Source: CAWDDA01 sp963813345 (GTDB lineage: Bacteria > Acidobacteriota > Blastocatellia > RBC074). From it: a stretch of DNA of 64,000 nt. The DNA lies in the NCBI GenBank assembly GCA_963813345.1, contig CAWEYR010000008.1:1-64000 (forward strand). The letters are read 5' to 3'. Positions 38,919-47,958 of the stretch are shown here, piece by piece. Numbering within the stretch: position 1 is the stretch's first letter; each line of letters starts with the position of its first letter. The notes under the pieces are model-generated. The model worked only from the letters and a program-made list of their open reading frames with translations. It searched no databases and was not told the origin of the DNA. Both the position numbers and the translations under genes were made by a program.

Positions 38919-39045
38919 CTAGTTCAAGACTTTGACCGCCGATTCGGCTCCGAGGGTTAGCTTGATCGCTACCGGATCACGGTTCGGAAATGAGATCGCG
39001 CGGGTCCCGCGGGTCTCAGTGATCAGTAGCCACGACTGTAACGGG
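38919..39045 (-). pseudogene. C-terminal remnant of an unidentified gene
   Basis: The minus strand reads PLQSWLLITETRGTRAISFP, then NRDPVAIKLTLGAESAVKVL and a stop at 38919. The segment looks like the last beta-strands of a secreted or glycan-active protein and has ordinary coding character. Upstream, at 39048, the sequence passes directly into a repeat arm, and no further coding sequence follows. A deletion at the repeat is the simplest reading. The family is not recognised. Confidence 0.4.
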
Positions 39046-39047
39046 AC

Positions 39048-39108
39048 GGCTCGCGACACACAGTGCCGTGTGAGTGAGACCCTCCCTCACGGTCGGGCAA
39101 CTGACACC
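39048..39108. repeat. Single arm of the CCGTGAGGGAGGG repeat family
   Basis: GTGAGTGAGACCCTCCCTCACGGTCGGGCAACTGACAC-like sequence matches one side of the inverted repeat at 19581-19663, with the start GCTCGCGACACACAG unlike the other copy. It abuts a gene remnant. Confidence 0.6.
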
Positions 39109-39782
39109 TACGTCGATAATGGCCCCATGATTTACGTGGGATCGCACGAAGTCTGCAGAGCCTGAAACTTCGTTCCGACCAGGGATCTATTGAGCGCCGG
39201 TATAAGCCGGCATATCGCGTTTAGCTCGATCACGCCGCTGTTACCAAGGACAGATCGACATCAGATTACGCTTGCCGAAGCGCACAACGCAACGCTTTGT
39301 ATTCGATGAATAGTTCGAATTAATGACTCAATGGCGAATATGTTTTCACATGGCTTTCCAAATCTGCGCTGGGACCCGAAAACTGTTGGACGATTGTTGA
39401 TTATCAATTAGGGAAGATTTGATGATGCCAAGCGTTAAGCGCTTATCCATCCGGGTGAGCACCTCTGCGGACAGAGTTGGAGAAAAGCCCATTCTCAAGA
39501 TGAGCGCGGCGCGAACGGGCACGCCAGCTGCAGGTACCCAGGAATCGCATCCTACAGGGAGATCAACGGTTCTCAAACGGACAGCGCGCGATCACGGGCG
39601 ATACGGCACTGCGTCTTGGCCATTTTTTCGGTACAAGCGCCCAGTTTTGGCTGAATCTGCAGAGCTTGTACGATTTGCGTCGCGCCGAGGAAAAGGCAGG
39701 GAAGTGCGATCAAGGCACTTCCGAAACTCAAGCGACGAGATCGAGTCGCGGCATAACGACGTGGCTAGGTTTAGTCCGGAAC
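39109..39782. other. Intergenic stretch without a supported gene
   Basis: Short frames exist on both strands, including a 130-codon plus-strand one from 39419, but none has a convincing ribosome site, domain or coding character, and the longest ends inside a repeat. An A/T-rich part with direct TTGATTATCAATTA palindromic sequence lies near 39395. Nothing else is recognised. Confidence 0.5.
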
Positions 39783-39906
39783 GTGCTGAGTGCTGGGTAT
39801 GGAGTTCCTGATAGCTGGTCCTAGCATTGCTCCACACGAGGTTTGAATGCAAGCTTCAAGCTTAGAAGCTTGCACTCAGCACCCAGCACTCAGCACCCAG
39901 CACTCT
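39783..39906. repeat. Heptad-flanked inverted repeat (GTGCTGA)n
   Basis: GTGCTGAGTGCTGGGTATGG with a GGAGTT core start on the left; AAGCTTCAAGCTTAGAAGCT core and tandem CAGCACCCAGCACTCAGCAC heptads on the right. The left side is shorter and degenerate. It lies 7 bases beyond the stop of the KdpD N-terminal gene. Confidence 0.8.
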
Positions 39907-39912
39907 GCATCC

Positions 39913-41053
39913 CTATTCCCCGAGCGGCACGACATGCACATTGGCGTCTCTGACTTCCGAAAGAAAGCGGTTAATGACAGAGCCGTGAAGTAACACGTCC
40001 CACCTGAGAGCGCGCTGATTGACCGAAAATAACGTGCGTGATTCCTTCGCGGCGGGCAAAATCGATCAGACAGTCGGCCACATTACGCCCTCTAAGGCGT
40101 ACTACTTCGGCGCCAAGTTCTTCCGCGAAACGGATGTTCTCCTGGAGTGCCGCGTAGTCCTGTGGCTTGATCCGGCCAGCCTCTTCCTGCGGAGTTTCCA
40201 CGTAAACCGCGAACCAGTCGGAGGCCAGACGTCCGGCAATTCGTGAGCCAGTGCGCAGAAGCTTCTTGCCGCTCCCGCGCGACGCCATGCAAACCATCAC
40301 TTTCTCCGGAATTACGGAATGCTCGAGCCCTTCGCGCTCACGATAGTGCTGTGCCTTCGCCGCCTGGTCCTCCGCCGCCTGGCGAAGCGCAAGTTCTCTC
40401 AGTGTCAGAAGATTACCCTTGCGAAAGAAGTTATTGAGTGACTGTTCAATCTTCTCGACACCATAAATCTTTCCCTGACGCAGCCGCGTTCTCAGGGTCT
40501 CAATCGAAACGTCGACATCGACGACTTCGTCTGCCTGTCGCAGAAACGAATCCGGGACGGTTTCTCGAACCTGCACTCCAGTGGTCCTGGTGACAACATC
40601 ATTGAGCGATTCAATATGCTGAATGTTGACAGCTGTGATGACAGAGATGCCGTGGTCGAGCAGTTCAAGGACATCTTCGTATCGCTTGCGGTGCTTCGAG
40701 CCGGGAACGTTAGTGTGCGCCAGCTCATCAACGATCGCGATTGTGGGCTTGCGGGCGATGATTGCATCGACATCCATCTCCTCCAGCACCACACCTCGAT
40801 ACTCGATTTGCTTGAGTGGAACGCGTTCGATTCCCAGGATCAGAGTCTCAGTCTCTGCGCGGCCGTGAGCCTCAATGAACCCGATCACTATGTCTACGTT
40901 CTGCCGCTTGAGCCCATGGGCATCCTCGAGCATCTGGTAGGTCTTGCCCACTCCGGGGGCCGCGCCGATATAAACTCGAAGACGTGCTCGCTCGCTCGCT
41001 TTGATCTTGGCGAGCAAACTCTCCGGTGATGGCCTGTTCTCCTCGGTGAGCAT
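39913..41053 (-). CDS. kdpD: KdpD sensor half: KdpD N-terminal + Usp domains only (one frameshift)
   Basis: The KdpD domain (PF02702) covers residues 15-225: RVYIGAAPGVGKTYQMLEDA (Walker A), DVDAIIARKPTIAIVDELAH and SVITAVNIQHIESLNDVV. A universal-stress-protein-like domain follows (EKVMVCMASRGSGKKLL, ITHVIFGQSARS). A shift near 40015 leads to the end SVINRFLSEVRDANVHVVPL at 39913. No transmembrane or kinase domain follows, so the protein is only the cytoplasmic sensor half; the membrane/kinase half is a separate gene at 46713-47872. It is the last gene of the kdp run. Stand-alone KdpD sensor proteins are known in some bacteria. Confidence 0.9.
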
Positions 41054-41065
41054 TCCTGCGTTTGG

Positions 41066-41644
41066 CTACTGGCTCTTTCGCGGGAATCGGCTATCCATAT
41101 CCAGATTTAACTCGAGCACATTCACTCGAGGCTCACCCAGCAGCCCGAGCTCCCGTCCTTCAGTGTGTTCGCGAACCACGCTGCGAATCTGCTCTTCGCT
41201 CACACCGCGCTCACGTGCAACGCGCGGTACCTGAAACTCAGCTGCCGCCGGTGAAATGTGCGGATCCAGCCCTGAAGCTGACGTAGTCACCAGGTCCACG
41301 GGCACCGGCATTCCCGGATTCTCCGCCTGCACCTTCTCAGCATCAGCCTTCACGCGGTCGATAAGCTTCTTGTTGGTTGGCCCATAATTCGTTCCCGCCG
41401 ACGACGTGCCATCATAACCGGCGGCTCCTGCAGCGGACGGTCGCGATCTAAAGTAGCCGGGCGAAGAGAACGGCTGGCCGATGATCCGCGATCCGATAAT
41501 CTTGCCATCGCGCTCGATCAACTGTCCATTCGCCTTGCCGGGAAAGATCACCTGCGCGATTCCCGTTACAACGAGTGGGTAGATAAGTCCCAACAGTACC
41601 GTCGTCACAAGTGTCATCAGAATCGAAGTTACTAAGTTTTTCAT
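41066..41644 (-). CDS. kdpC: K+-transporting ATPase subunit C
   Basis: From the ATG at 41644 the protein has 192 residues: one N-terminal transmembrane helix (ILMTLVTTVLLGLIYPLVVT) and the periplasm-facing domain with GQPFSSPGYFRSRPSAAG, NYGPTNKKLIDRVKADAEKV, VTTSASGLDPHISPAAAEFQ and VPRVARERG. A GTG at 41680 in the same frame, overlapping the kdpB stop, is an alternative start adding 12 residues; the ATG fits the family better. KdpC stabilises the KdpA-KdpB complex. Confidence 0.95.
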   Translation of the reverse strand: MKNLVTSILMTLVTTVLLGLIYPLVVTGIAQVIFPGKANGQLIERDGKIIGSRIIGQPFSSPGYFRSRPSAAGAAGYDGTSSAGTNYGPTNKKLIDRVKADAEKVQAENPGMPVPVDLVTTSASGLDPHISPAAAEFQVPRVARERGVSEEQIRSVVREHTEGRELGLLGEPRVNVLELNLDMDSRFPRKSQ

Positions 41645-41676
41645 CGCTCGTCCGTTTATTGTGTAGTTCGAGTTAC

Positions 41677-43712
41677 TCACGCGAGGCCAAGCGCGACGAT
41701 GATCATATCGATCGCTTTGATCCCAATGAATGGGATGATCACACCGCCCAGACCATAGATCAGCAGGTTTCTTCGTAACATTGCGGCTGCGCTCATCGAT
41801 CGATACTTGACTCCTTTGAGCGCAAGTGGAATGAGCGCGATGATAATCAGCGCGTTGAAGATTACCGCTGACAGGATCGCCGACTGTGGTGTTGCCAATT
41901 GCATAACATTGAGCGCATTCATGACCGGGAACGCGACCGAGAACATGGCGGGAATAATCGCAAAATACTTTGCCACATCATTCGCGATTGAAAACGTGGT
42001 TAACGCGCCGCGCGTCATGAGCAGCTGCTTTCCGATCTCGACGACTTCAATCAACTTTGTCGGGTTCGAATCGAGGTCCACCATGTTGCCCGCCTCTTTG
42101 GCCGCCTGCGTTCCCGTATTCATCGCAACACCAACATCCGCCTGAGCAAGCGCCGGGGCATCATTCGTGCCATCGCCAGTCATTGCGACAAGTTTGCCTT
42201 CAGATTGTTCCTTCTTGATAAGCGCCATCTTGTCTTCGGGCGTTGCCTCTGCCAGGAAATCGTCAACACCGGCTTCTCGTGCGATCGATGCGGCAGTCAA
42301 CGGGTTATCGCCGGTGATCATGACCGTCTTGATTCCCATTACTCGGAGTTGATTGAAACGCTCGCTCATTCCGCCCTTAACGATGTCTTTCAAATGAATC
42401 ACACCGATCGGTACGCGGTTGTCGGCGACGACAAGCGGAGTGCCGCCCGCCCTCGAGATGCGTTCAACGACGTTCTGAAGTTCACTCGAAGACTGCGCGG
42501 AAGTAACGTACTTGAGGATCGCGTCAGCCGCGCCCTTACGTATCTGTCGACCGTCAAAATCGACTCCCGACATTCGCGTGTGCGCAGTGAAAGGAATGAA
42601 GTTCGCCTGGTGTGGTGCGAACTCTCGGGCACGCAATCCGTATTTCGTCTTCGCGAGCACCACAATCGAGCGCCCTTCAGGCGTTTCATCGGCCAGCGAA
42701 GAGAGCTGAGCGGCATCGGCGAGTTGTGTGTCCGTCGTTCCATTCACGGGAATAAATTCAGTTGCCTGCCGGTTGCCAAGCGTAATCGTTCCAGTCTTGT
42801 CGAGCAGCAAAGTGTTAACGTCTCCGGCTGCCTCGACTGCGCGACCCGACATGGCAAGAACGTTGTGCTGGACAAGCCTATCCATTCCGGCGATGCCAAT
42901 CGCAGAAAGCAGACCGCCGATCGTCGTCGGAATCAAACACACAAGGAGTGAAACCAGAACGAAGACGGTTTGAGGCGCGTTCGAGTAGATCGCGAATGGT
43001 TGTAGTGTGACTACTGCGAGCAGGAAGATGACTGTCAGACCGGCCAGCAGAATATTGAGAGCGATCTCGTTCGGCGTCTTTTGCCGCTCTGCGCCTTCTA
43101 CCAGAGCGATCATCCGATCAAGAAAGGTTTCTCCCGGATTCGACGTGATTCTCACCTTGATCTGATCGGAAAGAACCCGCGTGCCGCCAGTCACTGCAGA
43201 ACGGTCTCCGCCCGCCTCGCGAATGACCGGAGCCGATTCGCCAGTAATCGCCGATTCATCCACCGACGCCACACCTTCGATGATTTCGCCATCTCCTGGA
43301 ATGAACTCACCGGCCGAGACCAGAACCACATCATCTTTGCGTAATCGGGTGGCTGGAACGACGATTCGTCTCTCCACCGGGCAGCAACTGGCGCGCCGTG
43401 GTTTCAGTTCTTGCTTTTCCTAAGATTATCTGCCTGGGCTTTTCCGCGTCCTTCAGCCATTGCTTCGGCAAAATTGGCGAAGAGTACAGTAAACCAGAGC
43501 CAGAGTGTGATCTGAAGCCCGAATCCGATACCAGGTGCTCCGTTTGAGATGTCACGAATCAGGAGAATGGTCGTGATCACACTTCCCACTTCCACAACGA
43601 ACATGACAGGATTCTTCATCATCGTGATCGGGATTAAGCTTTCGGAATGGTCGCCAATCGCTCGCGTGACGATTTGCGGGTCCCAAATGGAAACTGTCTT
43701 TTCTTTGTTCAT
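41677..43712 (-). CDS. kdpB: K+-transporting P-type ATPase subunit B (one frameshift)
   Basis: Starts MNKEKTVSIWDPQIVTRAIG, with first membrane helices MFVVEVGSVITTILLIR; the frame breaks near 43390 inside RGKAQADNLRKSK and resumes in RRIVVPATRLRKDDVVLVSA. Key P-type motifs are present: actuator TGESAPV, phosphorylation site LLLDKTGTITLGNR, SGRAVEAAGDVN, hinge GDGTNDAPALAQADVGVAMN and DLDSNPTKLIEVVEIGKQLL. KdpB hydrolyses ATP to drive K+ through KdpA under severe K+ limitation or osmotic upshift. Confidence 0.95.
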
Positions 43713-43738
43713 ACGATAAACGGTGTCAGTTTTACGAC

Positions 43739-45513
43739 TCAGAAAGTTTGCCCGGCATACATGCAGCAGATGCTCAACAATCGGTCCCAGGCTTAATACG
43801 GGGAAAAATGTCAGTGCGCCAACAATCAGGATCACGCTTACAAGAAGCGTGCGAATAGCGGTGTCGTAACGGGAAAAGTGCCAGTGATGGTGGCGCTGCT
43901 TTCTTCCGTGCCAGGTTTCCTGCCAGGGCGAGCATCGGAATGATCATCAGAAAGCGGCCAAACAACATCGCGACCCCAATCGTCGTGTTATACCAGTAGG
44001 TATTTGCTGAAATTCCGCCGAAAGCCGATCCGTTGTTACCCGTCCCGGACGTGTATGCGTAGAGAATCTCTGAAAGTCCGTGCGGTCCTGCGTTATTGAG
44101 CTGTGAAGTTCCGAACTCCGGAGACACCGAAGAGATCCCCGTAAAAACGAGGATCGTCAGAGGCAAAATGAGGACGTTGAGCATCGCCATCTTTACGTCG
44201 TAGGCTTCGACCTTCTTGCCCAGGTACTCAGGCGTTCGTCCCACCATCAGGCCCGCGATGAAGACTGAAAGGATGATATAGATAAGGATTCCATACATCC
44301 CGGCGCCGACTCCGCCAAAGACCACTTCGCCGAGCATGATATTTGCCAGCGGGACTAGCCCTCCGAGCGGAGTGAAAGAGTCGTGCCACGAGTTGACCGC
44401 GCCACAAGAAGCATCAGTAGTTGCCGTCGCAAAGGTTACAGAATTGGCGATGCCAAATCGCACTTCCTTGCCTTCCATGTTTCCGCCCGAATGCGTCGCA
44501 CTTGCCGTCTGATCGACACCGGTCAAAAGCGGGTTGCCACGCGCCTCGGCCCAGTAACAAACCAGAACTCCTGCAAAGAAAAGCACCGACATCGCGGCGA
44601 ATACCGCCCAGCCATGTTTTGCTGAGCCCGTCATCCTGCCAAGCGTATAGGTCAGGCCCGCAGAGATTGCAAAAATCGCCAGCATCTCAATTAGATTTGT
44701 CAGCGGCGTCGGATTTTCGATATGGATGAGAGCTGTTGGCATTGAAAAAACCTCCGCCATTCGTTCCCCATTCCTTGATGAACTCCTGAGACGCTACCGG
44801 GCCCTGCGCTATGGTCTGATCGGTGATTACTTCAGTTGTTTTGTTGACCTTGCGCGTCACTTCTTTTCGATTCGAAGGTGCGATCAAGAAGTTCGGACTG
44901 TGTATGGACTCAGGTTCTGTACAACGCCCTGCGATACCAGAACAGCGCACCCACAAGACAGAATGGCAGCAGGACCCATAACGTAGCACGCGCCATGTCG
45001 ACCCAGAAGTTACCAATCGTCTCCTTCTCGCGCCGTGCAATCCCTCGAATAAAGGCGATTGCAAGCGCAATGCCAACAGCAGCAGAAATAAAGTTATGGT
45101 ACGCAAGTCCGGCCATCTGGGTCAGATAGCTCATCGTTACTTCTGGAACATAACTCTGCCAGTTTGTGTTGGTCGTAAACGAGACGGCGGTGTTAAAGGC
45201 TGAATGGGTTCGATCGCGCCTAGCTGCTGCGGATTCAAAGGCAGATAATGCTGCAAGCGTTGCAGTGCATATAGCACAACCATGGAGACAACGCTGAAGA
45301 GCAGCATCGCAACGGCATATTCAGTCCACCGCATTTCACGATCTTCGTTGACACCAGTCAGCCTATAAATCACCGCTCAATCGGTCTCAGGAACGGATCG
45401 AGAAACGTGCGCTCACGACTAAAAACGCGCGCCATAAAGACACCAAGCGGTTTGGTCACCGAAAGGATAATGAGAAAAAACAGCAGGATTTGTATCCATC
45501 CATTGAGTGTCAT
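43739..45513 (-). CDS. kdpA: K+-transporting ATPase subunit A (multiple frameshifts)
   Basis: The potassium-channel-like subunit. The parts in order are MTLNGWIQILLFFLIILSVT (start 45513), YRLTGVNEDREMRWTEYAVA, MSYLTQMAGLAYHNFISAAV, EVITDQTIAQGPVASQEFIK then GTNGGGFFNANSSHPY (a selectivity-filter segment), LIHIENPTPLTNLIEMLAIF, GGLVPLANIMLGEVVFGGVG, GTGNNGSAFGGISANTYWYN and the end LTFFPVLSLGPIVEHLLMYA...TF at 43739. Breaks lie near 45370, 45190, 44930, 44740, 43880 and 43765. All selectivity loops survive. KdpF lies upstream, KdpB downstream. Confidence 0.93.
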
Positions 45514-45537
45514 TCGTAAACCGAGCCTCCTGCTCCC

Positions 45538-45568
45538 GGGAGCGCCAGGCTCCAGCCTGGCGCTCCAG
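45538..45568. repeat. GGGAGCGCCAGGCT palindrome between kdpF and kdpA
   Basis: GGAGCGCCAGGCTCCAGCCT and GGCGCTCC form a near-perfect stem. It is the same unit as at 25831, here inside an operon between the kdpF stop and the kdpA start, so it would be transcribed within the kdp message. Confidence 0.85.
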
Positions 45569-45571
45569 GGC

Positions 45572-45661
45572 CTAAAACTTTTCAGGGCGCAAAAGCGCGA
45601 AAACCAGATAGATCAATAACAATGCAGATGCTGTGAGCAGCAACATTGATTCCAGGTTCAT
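45572..45661 (-). CDS. kdpF: K+-transporting ATPase small subunit F
   Basis: A 29-residue membrane peptide, MNLESMLLLTASALLLIYLV then FALLRPEKF, exactly the length and shape of KdpF (one helix, ending in RPEKF). It precedes kdpA on the same strand. KdpF is a lipid-like stabiliser of the KdpFABC complex. It is too short for most gene callers. Confidence 0.93.
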   Translation of the reverse strand: MNLESMLLLTASALLLIYLVFALLRPEKF

Positions 45662-45673
45662 TTCGACTCTTCC

Positions 45674-45772
45674 CTAAAGCCGATCACAACCTCGCACGTA
45701 AGCCAGCGCGAGTACGAAAAATGCAATAGTCAATGCAACAAAATCAGATCTATCATCTGGTTCCCTTTCCAT
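45674..45772 (-). CDS. Small single-helix membrane peptide upstream of kdpF
   Basis: The frame from 45772 gives MEREPDDRSDFVALTIAFFV then LALAYVRGCDRL, 32 residues. A better ribosome site (AAAGGGAACCAG) precedes a second ATG at 45756, in another frame reading MIDLILL; a one-base shift would join it to LTIAFFVLALAYVRGCDRL. Either way a hydrophobic helix with a positively charged C-terminus is encoded 12 bases before kdpF. Similar short open frames before kdpF are familiar in other genomes to me in outline, but I cannot confirm this one. Confidence 0.5.
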   Translation of the reverse strand: MEREPDDRSDFVALTIAFFVLALAYVRGCDRL

Positions 45773-45866
45773 GCAGCAAGCTGAACGTGACCCGCACTCG
45801 TAACAAACAGCTGCGCAAACCGCAGGCATAAATAAGTTGTAAAGGAGGCTAAAGTTAGTTACGTGC

Positions 45867-46012
45867 ATGGGAGCGCCCGCTTGTACGCGGCGCCTTAGGC
45901 GAAGCAAACGAGCCGCGAAGCGTGCGAGTCGTGGAGGAGTCCTTGTAGTTGAATGACTCGCTCGCTTCGCTGCACGCTTCGCCGTTAAGGAACCGCGCGC
46001 TCCCAGGCGATG
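45867..46012. repeat. Long imperfect inverted repeat between kdpE and kdp structural genes
   Basis: TGGGAGCGCCCGC..CCTTAGGCGAAGC and the mirrored GCTTCGCCGTTAAGG..GCGCGCTCCCA form long imperfect arms around a middle GACTCGCACGCTTCGCGG-like region. It is the likely leader region of the kdpFABC message. I do not recognise a c-di-AMP riboswitch in it. Confidence 0.6.
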
Positions 46013-46030
46013 CAGCTCCCATGCGCGGCT

Positions 46031-46720
46031 TCAGGTGCGGAGTCTGTACCCGGTCCAGGGCTCAGTAATGATGTAGCGGGGTTTGGAGGGATCAGGTTCA
46101 ACCTTCTTTCGAAGATGACCTATGAAAACGCGCAGGTACTCGGATTGCTCGACATAGTCGCCACCCCACACGGCAGCAAGAAGCGCGCGGTGCGTGAGTA
46201 CCTTATTGGGATGTCGCACCATAAAAAGTAGCAGATCGTATTCTTTTGGCGTGAGGTGAATTTCTTTTCCGCTGACCGTTACGACCCTTGTTTCGAGATT
46301 TACATGCACATCTCCGGCTTCGACTTCAGTAAGGCTACCGTCATCGCTCAGGTTGGGCCTGCGAAGAACGACCCGCACACGTGCGAGCAGTTCATCCATG
46401 CCAAATGGCTTGGTTACATAATCATCCGCGCCAGCATCGAGCGCTTCGACCTTGATGCGCTCGTCGCCTTTCGCGGATAACACAATCATCGGCACCGAAG
46501 AGATGGCGCGGAGACGCCGGCATAGTTCGAGACCGCCCATGTTCGGCATCGCCAGGTCAGTTACAACGATGTCAGGCTTCCACACGTTGAAAGTAGCAAG
46601 GGCCTCTTCACCGTCTGAAGCCACCTGTACTTCGTATCCGTGCCCTGAAAGACTTCGCCGCAGCACCCGCGTAATCTGAGGCTCATCATCTACTACAAGA
46701 ATCCGTCGTTGGTCAGTCAT
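46031..46720 (-). CDS. kdpE: Response regulator KdpE (OmpR family)
   Basis: 229 residues: receiver domain (ILVVDDEPQITRVLRRSLSG, phospho-acceptor in PDIVVTDLAMPNMGGLELC, DDYVTKPFGMDELLARV) and winged-helix DNA-binding domain (IHLTPKEYDLLLFMVRHPNK, EYLRVFIGHLRKKVEPDPSK, RYIITEPWTGYRL). The last motif is typical of KdpE. It overlaps the end of the kinase gene by 8 bases and is followed by the kdp structural genes, whose transcription it should activate. Confidence 0.95.
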   Translation of the reverse strand: MTDQRRILVVDDEPQITRVLRRSLSGHGYEVQVASDGEEALATFNVWKPDIVVTDLAMPNMGGLELCRRLRAISSVPMIVLSAKGDERIKVEALDAGADDYVTKPFGMDELLARVRVVLRRPNLSDDGSLTEVEAGDVHVNLETRVVTVSGKEIHLTPKEYDLLLFMVRHPNKVLTHRALLAAVWGGDYVEQSEYLRVFIGHLRKKVEPDPSKPRYIITEPWTGYRLRT

Positions 46721-47872
46721 CGCCGATGGGAATTGTGAACTTCATGCGAGTACCTGTTCCGTTCGATCCGTCTTCGATCCAGATGCGGCCGCCTTGCGCC
46801 TCGATGATACCACGCGCGATTGTAAGGCCCATTCCGAGACCTGAAGGCCGATCAAGCGCCGCCGCATTGTCTGGCGTCGCGCGGAAGAACCTGACAAACA
46901 CTTGCTCTCTGAGCTCGGCCGGTATACCACGACCTTCATCCTCGACCTCGAACAGGACCGTCTCATCCGGCGAGCGGCGGGCTGACACCAGAATGCGCGT
47001 GTCGGGCGGAGCATACTTCGATGCATTGTCGATCAGCAGAAAGATAGCTTCGGCAATGGCTCTCGAATCTACGCGCACGAGAGGCAATTCGTTTTCGATG
47101 TGAAGCTGGACTCTGTGGCGGCGCGTCAGCGACTCCGCGCGCGCGACCGCCATCGAGATGATTTCGTCGACAGCTCCCCACTGCCTGCGCAACTCGAGAT
47201 CTCCTGCTTCAATACGTGCGAGCTCGACCATCCCTTCGATCAAGCGGTTGAGCCGGTCAGACTCCTCGTTGATTACCTCGAGCATCTCTAACCGTCCTTC
47301 GTCATCAAATGTCACCACAGGTTCGCTGCCTCCGGGCGAATTGCCGCAATTCGTTCAACAGAGTGGTGACGGATGCTTTGATCGAGGTAAGCGGAGTTCG
47401 CAGATCATGCGTCACGGCGTCGAGCAAAGCTGTTTTCAGCTGTTCACTGCGTCGGAGGGCTTCTGCCTGGCTTGCGCGACCAAATGCTCCTCTCAGTTCT
47501 TCATACAGCCTCTCGATCTCTCTGCGCCCTGCTTCAGCCTCCTCGGCCCTCGTTTTTGCGCGCGCTGAGAGCTCGCCAGCAACGAGCGCGATAACCATGA
47601 ACACAATCAGCGCAACCCAATTCTCCGGGTCCGCGATCGTGAGAGTATTAAACGGTGGCAGGAAGAAGAAATTCAGGCAGAGTGCCGCGAGTATTGATGC
47701 GAAGTAGGCAGGACGGCTTCCGAATCGTGTCGCAATGAGAAGGACTATAAGAAGCAGCGCGAGGGCTACTGTCATCGAGCTCATGCGCTCTCGCAAGCGG
47801 GAGCAACAACATTGTCACCCCGGCAACTCCGAGTAGAGCAAGCAGGAACCCTTTGGCTGTGGTTTTGAACAT
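46713..47872 (-). CDS. KdpD kinase half: DUF4118 membrane domain + histidine kinase (two frameshifts)
   Basis: Begins MFKTTAKGFLLALLGVAGVT at 47872, shifts near 47785 to MTVALALLLIVLLIATRFGS and ASILAALCLNFFFLPPFNTL, i.e. the four-helix DUF4118 segment of KdpD, then a HisKA helix (LLDAVTHDLRTPLTSIKASV). A second shift near 47315 leads to SDRLNRLIEGMVELARIEAG and the HATPase domain (LLIDNASKYAPPDTRILVSA, VEDEGRGIPAEL, SGLGMGLTIARGIIEAQGGR). It lacks the N-terminal KdpD/Usp sensor region, which is encoded separately at 39913. It overlaps kdpE by 8 bases. Confidence 0.9.
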
Positions 47873-47958
47873 CGCGGTCAACTACGATAGCATACGCACT
47901 TTCCCTGCCCGGAACTGTTTGCGAAAACCTGAAATCGAGCGAAGGAGTAACGAAAGAA

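Noticed and set aside
39419..39811. 130-codon plus-strand frame in the gap before kdpD
   Set aside because: Weak ribosome site, no domain, Arg/Ser-rich composition, and it ends in the repeat element.
43739..43835. KdpA-KdpB fusion, since one frame reads from the KdpA end into KdpB
   Set aside because: The normal KdpA ending (GPIVEHLLMYAGQTF) appears with a stop at 43739 after a one-base correction, followed by a proper KdpB start.
45775..46030. c-di-AMP (ydaO-type) riboswitch upstream of the kdp genes
   Set aside because: I could not find the conserved core; the region is accounted for by an imperfect inverted repeat.
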